DNA from: Thermaurantiacus tibetensis
Lineage (GTDB): Bacteria; Pseudomonadota; Alphaproteobacteria; Sphingomonadales; Sphingomonadaceae
Direction of reading: 5' to 3'
Length of the DNA: 64,000 nt
NCBI RefSeq assembly: GCF_015354055.1
Contig: NZ_JACHTM010000004.1
Span: 248,001-312,000, forward strand
Below, one piece after another: positions 1 to 7,774 of the stretch. The notes beneath the pieces were generated by a model. The model was not told where the DNA came from, ran no database searches, and worked only from the letters and a program-made list of their open reading frames with translations. The number at the start of each line of letters is the position of its first letter. Position 1 is the first letter of the stretch. The position numbers and the translations under genes were made by a program.

Positions 1-829
1 GAGCGCTCCCGATCCCGAACAGACGGTTCTTCCAGCGGACTAGTGGAAGGACGAAAGGAGCGACCACGCTACGCAAACGGCTCCCGTCCGGCTTCCAAGC
101 GGTGGATCTAGGGCGAATGGCCTGCCCCGGAACCATCAGCGAGTAGCCGTACGCGGCGATACTGCAGCGAAAGCGGCCTTGCGGAAATGTAATCGCATCG
201 TAGCCGTGGAGCGTGTGATCCTTTGTCAGCATAATGACACAGCGATTAAAAAGTGGCGCAATCTCAGCTTGTTCGCCGGTTACAGAGTGTCGAAGCTTCA
301 AGGAGCCGCCCCATTCTGGCTCCCAGCCGGGATTGAGGTAGAGGAGGATATTCACTTCCCGCACCCATTCCGAGTTCAGGGGGTGAACATTAAAGTCGGC
401 GTGCATGTCGAGGAAGCTGCCTGGCCCGCCAATGTGAAGGCCACCGCCGAGGAAGTCAGGATCGAGAAAAAGATCAATACCGGTAACAGCTCTGAGCCAT
501 GTACGGAACCTGTCTGAAAGCAGCTCTTCGCGTAGCTGCTGCGTTAGGGGGCTAAGCGCGGCGAACTGGTTTTTCTCGTACTTCTCGCGTGCAAATATGT
601 AATCCCGGCTGCGTTTGAGCTGGGACAGGTTGGGGAAGGTCTGCAGGATCGCTAGGAGCTTGTCTGGATCGCCAAATTCGTCAATGATCACGTGTTCGAA
701 CGGCTTGGCGGCGCGCCAAGCCTGCGCCAGCAGGGCCGAGTCTCGCTCGAGACGAGAAAAGTGAATAATGGAAGACGCCATGGCGCCTGGGGCGACTGAA
801 TGGATGGACTCGCGTGCCAGGTCGTTCAT
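1..829 (-). CDS. 2-oxoglutarate/Fe(II)-dependent oxygenase (C-terminus off the window)
   Basis: The reading frame runs off the left edge without a stop, giving 276 residues. It reads as a prolyl-4-hydroxylase-like 2OG-Fe(II) oxygenase. The iron-binding HxD is in DMHADFNVHP, the distal His is in HTLHGYD, and the 2-oxoglutarate-binding Arg is in RFRCSIAAYGYS. The family uses 2-oxoglutarate and O2 to hydroxylate a substrate; the substrate here is unknown. I chose the ATG at 829 (MNDLARES) because AGGGGG lies about 4-5 nt upstream; an in-frame ATG at 781 is the alternative. The gene is divergent from the glycosyltransferase at 945 and borders the polysaccharide cluster, so a sugar or lipid modification role is possible but unproven. 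Confidence 0.85.
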   Translation of the reverse strand, partial: MNDLARESIHSVAPGAMASSIIHFSRLERDSALLAQAWRAAKPFEHVIIDEFGDPDKLLAILQTFPNLSQLKRSRDYIFAREKYEKNQFAALSPLTQQLREELLSDRFRTWLRAVTGIDLFLDPDFLGGGLHIGGPGSFLDMHADFNVHPLNSEWVREVNILLYLNPGWEPEWGGSLKLRHSVTGEQAEIAPLFNRCVIMLTKDHTLHGYDAITFPQGRFRCSIAAYGYSLMVPGQAIRPRSTAWKPDGSRLRSVVAPFVLPLVRWKNRLFGIGSA

Positions 830-944
830 ACGACCCCCTATCGCAGCTGGAGCGGGCTAACACAAGCTGCTTCCAGAGCTCCCGACTTGCCGTTGGACAG
901 CACCCAGTCTACCACGAGCAGCATCTCAGGGGTCGTGACTTCCA

Positions 945-2027
945 TTGCGAATCCTCTTTCTCCACGCCTTCGACGCCAAGGCCGGGGCGCAGCGTATGGC
1001 TGCGCTGACGATTGCATGCCTCCGAGCTGCGGGACTCGCACCCGAAGTTTCGGTCGGCTTCGGCGCGCGGGGCTTCCTCAGCGAAAAAGCCGGGGTAGCG
1101 CCCTTCCTGGCGATCGAGAGCCCGCGGCTGCGCCGGCTCCTGTACCCGGTCTGGCTCGCGGTTGCAGCGCTGCGCTGCCTTGCTGCCGTTGCGAGGGGCA
1201 CCCTCATCTTCGTTAATGCCGTCTACGCGCTACCGGCGGCTCTGCCAGCGCTGATGCTCCGGCCGGGGCGCATTTTCATCCACGTTCACGAGCTTGAGAT
1301 GCCGGGCCTCTTCCGCAGCCTGCTTCTCTTCGCCCGGGCACGGGGCGCGCGGGTAATCGCCGTCTCGGCTACCCACGCCGCCGAGCTTGGCTGCGCAACC
1401 GACGTGCTCATGAACGCAGTTGACGCTGGCGCACCACCTCCGCCGCCGACACGGCGGAGTCGACTAGTTTTCGTAGGAGACAACCGGCCCTCCAAGGGTT
1501 TTGGACTCTTCGTAGCGATCGCTGAGGCTGGTGTTCCTTGGTCGCCTCGTGCCGTGCTTGGCGGCTGCCCTAAGGCGCACGACCCCAAGCTCCTCGCACG
1601 CGCCAGAGCGGCCGGCATCGAGCTATGCTTTGGCCTTTCTGACCCTGCCCAGATGCTTGCTGATGCTGCACTCCTCCTTCAGCTTACCGATCCGGCACAA
1701 GTGACGGAGACTTTCTCGCTGACCGCCGCGGAGGCAGTCTGGCATCTCGTGCCGGTGGGCGCTGCCGGCTCAGCGGCAATCGCGGAGGTGGCTGGGCCAG
1801 CACTCGCCTTCAGCCTCAACACCCGGGATCCCGGAGAGTTTGCGAACGCGATCCGGGCTCTCGCGAGCGACCAAGGACGTTACGCCGAGCTCGTCTCGGG
1901 ATGCGAGCACGTCCGCTCGGCTCTGGCACGCGAGCGCTACTGCCAAGAGCTCCTGACTCTTCTGACATCTAACGGGCCGCTGCCACCGAAGACGTGTGAC
2001 CTCGCGGTCGGATCGAAAGGACTGTGA
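945..2027 (+). CDS. GT4-type glycosyltransferase
   Basis: A 360-residue protein with a GT-B glycosyltransferase layout. The N-terminal Rossmann-like start is MRILFLHAFDAKAGAQR. The nucleotide-sugar half begins near residue 165 with RLVFVGDNRPSKGF. A C-terminal region (ETFSLTAAEAV) resembles the E-x7-E loop of GT4 enzymes. It probably transfers a sugar from an NDP-sugar donor during surface polysaccharide assembly in the cytoplasm. The start is TTG at 945; an in-frame stop at 936 rules out a longer form, and AGGGG at about 928 is a distant ribosome site. Its 3' end overlaps the convergent membrane-protein gene by about 59 bp. Donor and acceptor cannot be read from sequence. Confidence 0.8.
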   Translation: MRILFLHAFDAKAGAQRMAALTIACLRAAGLAPEVSVGFGARGFLSEKAGVAPFLAIESPRLRRLLYPVWLAVAALRCLAAVARGTLIFVNAVYALPAALPALMLRPGRIFIHVHELEMPGLFRSLLLFARARGARVIAVSATHAAELGCATDVLMNAVDAGAPPPPPTRRSRLVFVGDNRPSKGFGLFVAIAEAGVPWSPRAVLGGCPKAHDPKLLARARAAGIELCFGLSDPAQMLADAALLLQLTDPAQVTETFSLTAAEAVWHLVPVGAAGSAAIAEVAGPALAFSLNTRDPGEFANAIRALASDQGRYAELVSGCEHVRSALARERYCQELLTLLTSNGPLPPKTCDLAVGSKGL

Positions 2028-2910
2028 GCACAAGCATTGCGATCAATGGCGGGACGACGACGAGCGCCTCGCCCGGGCCGATCAGCTGCAAACTCCGAGG
2101 GGCCAGAGCAGGTGCCAGCGCGTTGGCCGCAAGGATCACAACCATCCCGGCAGCGTAAAGGAGAGTCCCGAGGACGATCGCGCCGGGAACCGAAAGCCGG
2201 CGGGCGTTGAAAGCCGCCGCCTGAACAGCAGCGTTTCCTAACTTGAGAGCGAGAATCGGGCCGAGGAGGCCAAGAAAGTTGAGCGAAAGCACAGTAGCCG
2301 CTTCGATCAGCCGAGCACCCATCAGCTGGCGGAACTGGAGGCTCGTCAGCGCCGCCCTGAGCCCGACTCGCAGGAGACGGAGGTCAAGTCTCAGCCGCGG
2401 CAGCGGGGCGCAAGGGACGCCTGTTGCTGCCATGGTTCCGGCAACGGTGGTAAGCGACAGGACGAGCCCAGCGACGTAGGCGACCGGCTGACGCTCAAAA
2501 AGCAGAACGGCGGTCAAAAGGGCGAGACTGTTGAGGCAACCGCGCGAGAAGTCGGCTCGGACGAAGGTTGCAGTGCGCTCCTCGTAGAGCATGAGATGAG
2601 GCAAGAAGGCCGCTACCTCGACGGCAAGCAGGAGCGCGAACAGCAGGCCGATGGTGTTCGGATGCGTGAGAAGGAGAACGAGAACGCCGCCGGCTGCCAG
2701 TGTTGCCTGGAGGCTGCGCAGGTCGTGCATACGATCCGCGCGATACTCGAAGACGCTGGGCAGGACCCAGAGGCACACCCACGAGACGATACCGTATAGC
2801 ACCGAGGCGGAGATATAGTCGGCAAGCGCCGAACCCGGGGCGAGCATGATGAAGCCGGCGGCGTTGAGGAGGTGAAGCCCTGTCGAGAGGACGGAGAGCG
2901 GGACGCTCAC
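1969..2910 (-). CDS. Polytopic membrane protein, possibly flippase-like
   Basis: A 313-residue, very hydrophobic protein with roughly eight to ten predicted membrane segments and basic loops (RLRLDLRLLRVGLR). I do not recognise a diagnostic motif. The spacing of helices and the polysaccharide context recall the MOP/Wzx flippase fold, but Wzx proteins usually have over 400 residues and 12 helices, so this could be a shortened flippase or another export protein. It starts at GTG 2910, overlapping the stop of the upstream GT2 gene by a GTGA, which indicates translational coupling in the wzy-GT4-GT2 operon. No other Wzx candidate is visible in the window. Confidence 0.6.
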   Translation of the reverse strand: MSVPLSVLSTGLHLLNAAGFIMLAPGSALADYISASVLYGIVSWVCLWVLPSVFEYRADRMHDLRSLQATLAAGGVLVLLLTHPNTIGLLFALLLAVEVAAFLPHLMLYEERTATFVRADFSRGCLNSLALLTAVLLFERQPVAYVAGLVLSLTTVAGTMAATGVPCAPLPRLRLDLRLLRVGLRAALTSLQFRQLMGARLIEAATVLSLNFLGLLGPILALKLGNAAVQAAAFNARRLSVPGAIVLGTLLYAAGMVVILAANALAPALAPRSLQLIGPGEALVVVPPLIAMLVLTVLSIRPRGHTSSVAAAR

Positions 2911-3566
2911 CGCCGCCGCCGTTCCGCACGCACCCGCCGCACCTCGGCCATCAGCGCGGCGAACCGGCGCTCGGAGAGCCCGCCGCCGGGCATGGAGACG
3001 ACGGTGAGCGGCCGGAAGCCGGCCCGCATCCGATCCCCGGCGCGCAGAAGGAACTCCCAGTCGCCGGCAATGTGGAGCGCCGGATCGAAGCCGGTCTCGA
3101 GCACGAATTCGCGGCGAAGGATGGCGCCCACCATCGCAACCTGCTGGCGCCAGTAGTGGATGCGGCGGCGGAACGGCGCGCCAAAGATCCGCTCGCGGCG
3201 GCCGTCGAAGACGAGGGCGCGCGCGAAGAGGGCGTCGAGGCCGGTGAGGTCGGCGCCGTCAAAATGGTCCGGGTTGATGACGCAGTCGCCGAGGCCAAGG
3301 AAGGTGAGCTCCTCGCCGTTTGCCAGCGCCGCCGCCCGGTTCCAGCCGTCGTAGAGCGAGCGGTCCTTGAGCACGGCAAGGTGCACCCGGCCGCGCGCCT
3401 CCCACGGTGCCAGCGCTGAAGCTGTTGGCTCGTCCGCTTCGCTCAGGCCGACGAGGACGTCGGCGCGCCGGACCGCAAGGCAGGAGGCGAGCTGGGCATC
3501 GAGCGTCTCGGTCGCGATGCCGGGACCGGGCTTGATGCACAGGATAAAGGTGAGGCGCGCGCTCAC
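2907..3566 (-). CDS. GT2-type glycosyltransferase
   Basis: A 219-residue protein resembling short family 2 glycosyltransferases. SLYDGWNRAAALANGEELTFLGLGD matches the GT2 core where the donor-binding acidic residue sits (LGLGD), and HIAGDWEFLLR corresponds to the acceptor/base region (usually a variant of GGDxDFxLR). It probably adds a sugar to the growing glycan lipid at the inner membrane. A longer open frame reaches 3632, but GTG at 3566 overlaps the upstream GT4 stop as GTGA and gives a natural start (SARLTFILC), so I prefer it. The downstream membrane-protein gene is also coupled by a GTGA overlap. Confidence 0.75.
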   Translation of the reverse strand: MSARLTFILCIKPGPGIATETLDAQLASCLAVRRADVLVGLSEADEPTASALAPWEARGRVHLAVLKDRSLYDGWNRAAALANGEELTFLGLGDCVINPDHFDGADLTGLDALFARALVFDGRRERIFGAPFRRRIHYWRQQVAMVGAILRREFVLETGFDPALHIAGDWEFLLRAGDRMRAGFRPLTVVSMPGGGLSERRFAALMAEVRRVRAERRRR

Positions 3567-4738
3567 GGGGCTGTTTCGCCGAGCCAGTCCACGCCCCCGG
3601 CGGTTCCCAGAAGGAGGTTTGCGACGTGACACGAGAGGCGCTCGACCGTTGCGTGGCGCTCCACCCAGGCGCGGTTGCCTGCCCCGATGCTGCGGGCGAG
3701 CGCCCGTTCGGCGATGAGCCGCGTGGCTGCCGCTGCAAGCCCTCCGGCATCGCCGGGGGCGAAGACCGGCCCCGGCCGCCCGGCCGACAGGTAGCCGGCG
3801 AGGCCGGCGATGGCGGTTGCGACGACCGGAAGGCCGCAGGCCATCGCCTCGACGAGGGCAGTCGCCCCGGCGGCGTAGGCGACCGGGCGCAGCGGCAGGA
3901 CGGCAGCATCGGCGGATGCGATCCGGTCGCGAAACGCTGCGACCGGCAGGTGCGGCATCAGCCGGACGTTGGCCGGAAGGGCCTGCCCGGCGAGGCGGGC
4001 GGCATCCGGCCCGGAGTAGCCATGGCCGAAGATCTCGATCTCGGCGTCGATCATGGGCGCGGCGGCAAGGAGGGTCGAATAGTCCCGGTCGGCGGCGCCT
4101 ACGGCGACGAGGCGCGCGCGCCCGGGCGCGCGAGCGGCCGGGCGGAAGAAGCCGGCGTCTGCCGGGATTGGGACGCAGCTCGTCCAGCCCGGCGGCACCC
4201 CTGCGGCGACAAGCGCCGAGCGCTGCGCGGCGGCATAGGTGAGGAAGTGGGTGATGGGCCGGCCGGCCAGAAGGCGGACGAGGCGGCGGCGGCGCGGCGA
4301 GAGATGGTGGACGAGGAGGACGAACCGCCCCTTCCAGCCGCGCGCTGCGAGGAGGAGCGCCGCCCGCAGGCCGACGTCCTCGTCAAGCGCGTAAACGCGG
4401 CCGTAGCGGGCGGCATCGAGCGCCGCGCTCGCCGCCGAGCCCCACACCGGGCGGGAGGCGAACAGCCGCGCGAAGAGCGGCCCGCGGCGGGCGCTCGCGG
4501 TGGAGAAGGAGGCGATGTCGGCACCCACCATGCGGGCGACCTCGCGCCAGTGCGGCTGGGGCTCGCCTGGTGGCGGCGGCCCTGCCGTCTCGTCCATCCG
4601 GTGGCCGAGGCTGAGGAGCACGAGGGTGCCCCTGGCCGCGGCGGCATCCCGCAGCACCGCGTCCTGGCCGGGGCCGGCGGCAGGCGCGGGCTCCGGCGAA
4701 GGCTCGGGAGCGGCCGGCTGAGTCGGGTCGAGCCGCAT
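3563..4738 (-). CDS. GT4-type glycosyltransferase
   Basis: A 391-residue GT-B enzyme. After a Pro/Ala-rich N-terminus, a Rossmann-like domain is followed by the donor domain with RLVAVGAADRDYSTLLAA near residue 215 and VLPLRPVAYAAGATALVEAMACGLPVVAT near 285-315. This last stretch contains the E-x7-E-like nucleotide-sugar loop of GT4 proteins. It probably acts in the same polysaccharide assembly as its neighbours. It starts at ATG 4738, 3 nt after the wzy stop, and overlaps the GT2 gene by 4 bp, so it is the second gene of a tight four-gene operon read leftward. Specificity is not inferable. Confidence 0.8.
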   Translation of the reverse strand: MRLDPTQPAAPEPSPEPAPAAGPGQDAVLRDAAAARGTLVLLSLGHRMDETAGPPPPGEPQPHWREVARMVGADIASFSTASARRGPLFARLFASRPVWGSAASAALDAARYGRVYALDEDVGLRAALLLAARGWKGRFVLLVHHLSPRRRRLVRLLAGRPITHFLTYAAAQRSALVAAGVPPGWTSCVPIPADAGFFRPAARAPGRARLVAVGAADRDYSTLLAAAPMIDAEIEIFGHGYSGPDAARLAGQALPANVRLMPHLPVAAFRDRIASADAAVLPLRPVAYAAGATALVEAMACGLPVVATAIAGLAGYLSAGRPGPVFAPGDAGGLAAAATRLIAERALARSIGAGNRAWVERHATVERLSCHVANLLLGTAGGVDWLGETAP

Positions 4739-4741
4739 TGC

Positions 4742-5866
4742 TCAGGCCGGGACCGGCGCGCGGCGAACGGGCGCCGTGGCAGGGGGGGCTGCGGCCGGCG
4801 CGGGCAGCCGGCGGGCGAGCCACAGGAGGACGGCTGCGGCGATCGCGAGATCCTGGTTCACGAGCCCGTGGATCGCAACGAAGCCGACCGCGAGATAGGC
4901 CAGCATCACGAACCGGCCGGCGGGGAAACCCTTCATGCCGCGCGCATAGCCTACAAACCAGGCGAGGATGGCAAGAGATCCCACCGCTCCGAACTGGAAG
5001 AAGATTCCGATCACCTGGTTGTGGGGGACATAGACGGGATCGCCGCGGAAGCCTAGAAAGTCGCCGGGCATGTAGATGAGATCCCGCGAGCCGAAGAGCA
5101 ACTCCGAGAGTGTCGCCGTCTGGAACCAGGAGAGGAAGATGAGGAGCTCGACGGCGCGCAGGTTGATCCCGACCTCGGGGAAGGGGTTGGTGAGCTCGTC
5201 ATAACTGTTGGCAACTCGATCCCAAACTTCAAGCCTTGGGAAGGACAAGGCGGCTGCGAGCACGAGGGCGCCGGCGGCCAAGATCGGCAGGCTCAGACGC
5301 CGGAGCGCGAAGACCAGCCAGACGAGGAGCGCAGTGCGCGAGCCGGCCCCGACAAACGGCAGCGCGAGCGAAGCGAGCGCGAGCGCGGCGACCCGCCGAC
5401 CGGTGCCGGCCACGGGCCGGGCGAGGCGGCGCTGGCGCTCGGCAAAGAAGGCCGCCCAAAGAAGCAGGATGATGGACGGCCCAACGGTGAACAGGACCGA
5501 GAATTCGCCTGTCCTTCCGAAGAAAAGGAGGAGAGCGCAGGCATAGATGGCGAGGGCAACAGACGGCGAGACCGGAGCATAGCGCGCCATGACAATGAAG
5601 GCGGCTGCGAACAGCGTCTGGCGCACACCGAGATAGCCGAGCTCACCGCCAAGGGCGGCGCTGAGTGCGAGGAGGAGGAGGAGGAGGAACCGCTCGGCTG
5701 GCGCGCCACGCAGCAGCAAGAAGGCGAAGGCGAGAAGCCCAGCCGCCCAAGCGCCGGCATAGCTCTCCAACGCCCGGCCTAGAAGGATGAGGGTGGCAAG
5801 GAGGGAGCCGGCAACGTCTGCGGCGAAAGACTGGCTCAAAGGCCGGGACCCCCGCTCGTTCACCAT
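4742..5866 (-). CDS. O-antigen polymerase/ligase-like membrane protein (Wzy-like)
   Basis: A 374-residue integral membrane protein with about ten to eleven hydrophobic helices. A large loop (about residues 215-280) carries RVANSYDELTNPF, SWFQTATLSELLFGSRD and YVPHNQVIGIFFQFG. The last resembles the HN motif of the O-antigen ligase/polymerase (Wzy_C, PF04932) superfamily. It probably polymerises repeat units on the periplasmic side, consistent with the Wzz-like gene on the opposite strand 71 bp away and glycosyltransferases downstream. The C-terminal tail is Pro/Ala-rich. The ATG at 5866 follows the divergent intergenic stretch that probably carries promoters for both directions. Ligase versus polymerase cannot be settled by eye. 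Confidence 0.75.
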   Translation of the reverse strand: MVNERGSRPLSQSFAADVAGSLLATLILLGRALESYAGAWAAGLLAFAFLLLRGAPAERFLLLLLLALSAALGGELGYLGVRQTLFAAAFIVMARYAPVSPSVALAIYACALLLFFGRTGEFSVLFTVGPSIILLLWAAFFAERQRRLARPVAGTGRRVAALALASLALPFVGAGSRTALLVWLVFALRRLSLPILAAGALVLAAALSFPRLEVWDRVANSYDELTNPFPEVGINLRAVELLIFLSWFQTATLSELLFGSRDLIYMPGDFLGFRGDPVYVPHNQVIGIFFQFGAVGSLAILAWFVGYARGMKGFPAGRFVMLAYLAVGFVAIHGLVNQDLAIAAAVLLWLARRLPAPAAAPPATAPVRRAPVPA

Positions 5867-5937
5867 CGGCGCACGGCTAGCACAAGCCGGCCGGGGGCGC
5901 TATCCGGAACGAGGTCAACATCGCGGAAGGCTGCCGA

Positions 5938-6885
5938 TTGAACGACATGGGCTCTGACCTGCGGACCGAGACACGGCCCGATCCTGGCCTCTCCGCGATT
6001 CTTCTCGTGCTGCGTCGGCACTGGCAGTTCCCTACCGTGGGCGTCGTCCTCGGCCTAGCGACCGCGCTAGTCATCCTGCACGCTGTCCGGCCGCGCTTCG
6101 ACGCCTATCTGCAGATCGTGCCCGTCGAGCGCAGCGGCGAAACGGTTTCGCGGAACCTTGCCGGGTTGGCATCGCTTGCAGGGATCAACATCCGCAACGA
6201 GCCAATCTCACAGTTCCACCTAACTCTTGAAATACTCGCCGGGCGCGATGTCGCCGCAGAAATCGCAGCCAATAAGGCGCTTATGCGCCGAATGTTCGCC
6301 GATGAATGGGACGATAGAGCTCAAGTATGGAGGCCGCGTCCTGATGCGTTCAGGAGCCTAAAGAAGGCTGCCAAGGCGCTCCTTGCGATCCCGGTACGCG
6401 AGTGGAGTCCGCCAGATGACGCCGATGTGCAGGATTATCTCGATCGACGACTAACCCTGGAAGAGAACAAGCAGCGCGGGGTGGCGACGATCATCCTCAG
6501 GGATCCCGACCCGGATCTCGCGCGCGACCTTCTTGTTGCCACCTACGCGGCCGCCGATCGGCACCTGCGACAGCGAGCGGACGCGCGCGCCGAGGCCTAC
6601 ATCGGTTACCTTGCCAAAAAGCTGTCCGAAGTGACCCTCGCCGAGCATCGGGCAGCGCTTGCTGAAGCGCTTGCCGAGCAAGAGCGCCTCCTCATGATGG
6701 CCCGCTCCGGCCAGCCATTTGCTGCCGAGCCGCTTGGCGCGGTTACGGTAACAGACCGGCCAACTTGGCCGCCGGTCTTGCTCGTGTTGGCCGCCGGGCT
6801 GGTCGCTGGAGGGCTCGCTGGAGCAAGCGCGGCACTGCTATTGGATCAGGCGCGCAGACCGCTCCCGAACGAACGGGAGCCCTAG
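5938..6885 (+). CDS. Wzz-like polysaccharide chain-length determinant
   Basis: A 315-residue protein with a membrane segment near residues 30-50 and a second at about 280-302. Between them is a periplasmic part with a helix-rich stretch (TLAEHRAALAEALAEQERLLMMARSG). This two-helix topology is typical of the polysaccharide co-polymerase (Wzz) family, which sets chain length with Wzy. The start is TTG at 5938, chosen because GGAAGG lies 7 nt upstream; ATG at 5947 is the alternative. There is no fused tyrosine-kinase domain. The stop codon TAG abuts the left end of the IS5-type element. Base composition is less GC-rich than the rest of the window, as is common for transferred O-antigen genes. 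Confidence 0.75.
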   Translation: MNDMGSDLRTETRPDPGLSAILLVLRRHWQFPTVGVVLGLATALVILHAVRPRFDAYLQIVPVERSGETVSRNLAGLASLAGINIRNEPISQFHLTLEILAGRDVAAEIAANKALMRRMFADEWDDRAQVWRPRPDAFRSLKKAAKALLAIPVREWSPPDDADVQDYLDRRLTLEENKQRGVATIILRDPDPDLARDLLVATYAAADRHLRQRADARAEAYIGYLAKKLSEVTLAEHRAALAEALAEQERLLMMARSGQPFAAEPLGAVTVTDRPTWPPVLLVLAAGLVAGGLAGASAALLLDQARRPLPNEREP

Positions 6886-6894
6886 GCTCAGAAC

Positions 6895-7700
6895 TCATTG
6901 ACCAAGCCAAAAGACGGCGGTGGCTGCGATGCAGATGGCTGAGAAGAAGGCGTGTGCGCAGCGGTCGTAACGGGTGTGGATGCAGTGCCAGTCTTTGAGA
7001 CGACCGAACATGTTTTCGATCTTGCGGCGCTGGCGGTAGAGGACGGGGGCGTGGGGATGGCGATCTTTCGGCTGGACTTGGAAGGGATGCAGGCGGCGAT
7101 GCCCCGCTCGGCCAGTGCATTGCGGAAGCCGTTGCCGTCATGGCCCTTGTCGGCGATCCGCTCCTTGGGGGGCGGTAAGGCATTGCGCAGCAACGCAGCG
7201 CCCCAGTAATCGCTGGCCTGACCTTCGGTGAGCAGCATGACCAAGGGCCGCCCCTCGCTATCGGTGAGGGCATGCAGCTTGGAGTTCAGTCCGCCTTTGG
7301 TTCTCCCGATACATCGGGGAGCGAAGCGGACCAGAAAATGATGCGGTGAATCATTTTCCCGCTGAGCCCCCCTTGTTGCGTAGACTGGCAGCGGTTCGAT
7401 GCGCCTTCAGGTGCGTCGCGTCGATCATCAGCCTGTCCGGCTTGCCGCCCTTGGCCGCCAGCTCGGCGAAGATCCGGTTGAACACGGCCAGGCGGCTCCA
7501 GCGGATGAACCGGTTGTGTGACGCGTCTTGTGCGGCCCAGAGGCCGGCGGCGCATCCCGCCAGCGCAGGCCGTTCTCGAGCACGAAGATGATTCCGGAGA
7601 TTACCCGCCAATCATTAGCCCGCGGAACCCCATGAGAAAGCGGGAAGAATGGCTCGATCCGCCGCATCTGCGCCTCGCTCAGCAACCACACGTCCGACAT
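6895..7700 (-). pseudogene. IS5-family transposase, multiply frameshifted
   Basis: Fragments of one IS5-type DDE transposase lie in order in different frames. MSDVWLLSEAQMRRIEPFF begins at 7700. Near 7535 an extra base breaks GPHKT from HNRFIRWSRLAVFNRIF...DRLMIDATHLKAHRTAAS. Around 7325-7372 the frame changes again to CIGRTKGGLNSKLHAL and VMLLTEGQASDYWGAA. Near 7054 a missing C separates IPSKSSRKIAIP from VLYRQRRKIENMFGRLKDW and CIHTRYDRCAHAFFSAIC, ending at 6895. The D (MIDATHL), second D (DKGHDG) and E (KIENMFG) catalytic regions are recognisable. One of the shifts could be programmed, but at least two look like decay, so it is probably inactive. Confidence 0.85.
7325..7363 (-). repeat. 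Hairpin inside the IS transposase
   Basis: An interrupted inverted repeat. GAAAATGAT (7334-7342) pairs with ATCATTTTC (7350-7358) around a 7-nt loop, and an outer AGCGG (7325-7329) pairs with CCGCT (7359-7363). In the transposase reading direction it lies immediately after a G6 run (C6 at 7367-7372 on the plus strand) and at a frame change. It could therefore be a frameshift-stimulating structure or a small insertion. Confidence 0.6.
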
Positions 7701-7774
7701 CAGCAGCACCTCAGAGATGCCGCCATTGAATCAACGCAGTGCCGCCAACACAAGCGACTAAATAGGTCCTGCGA

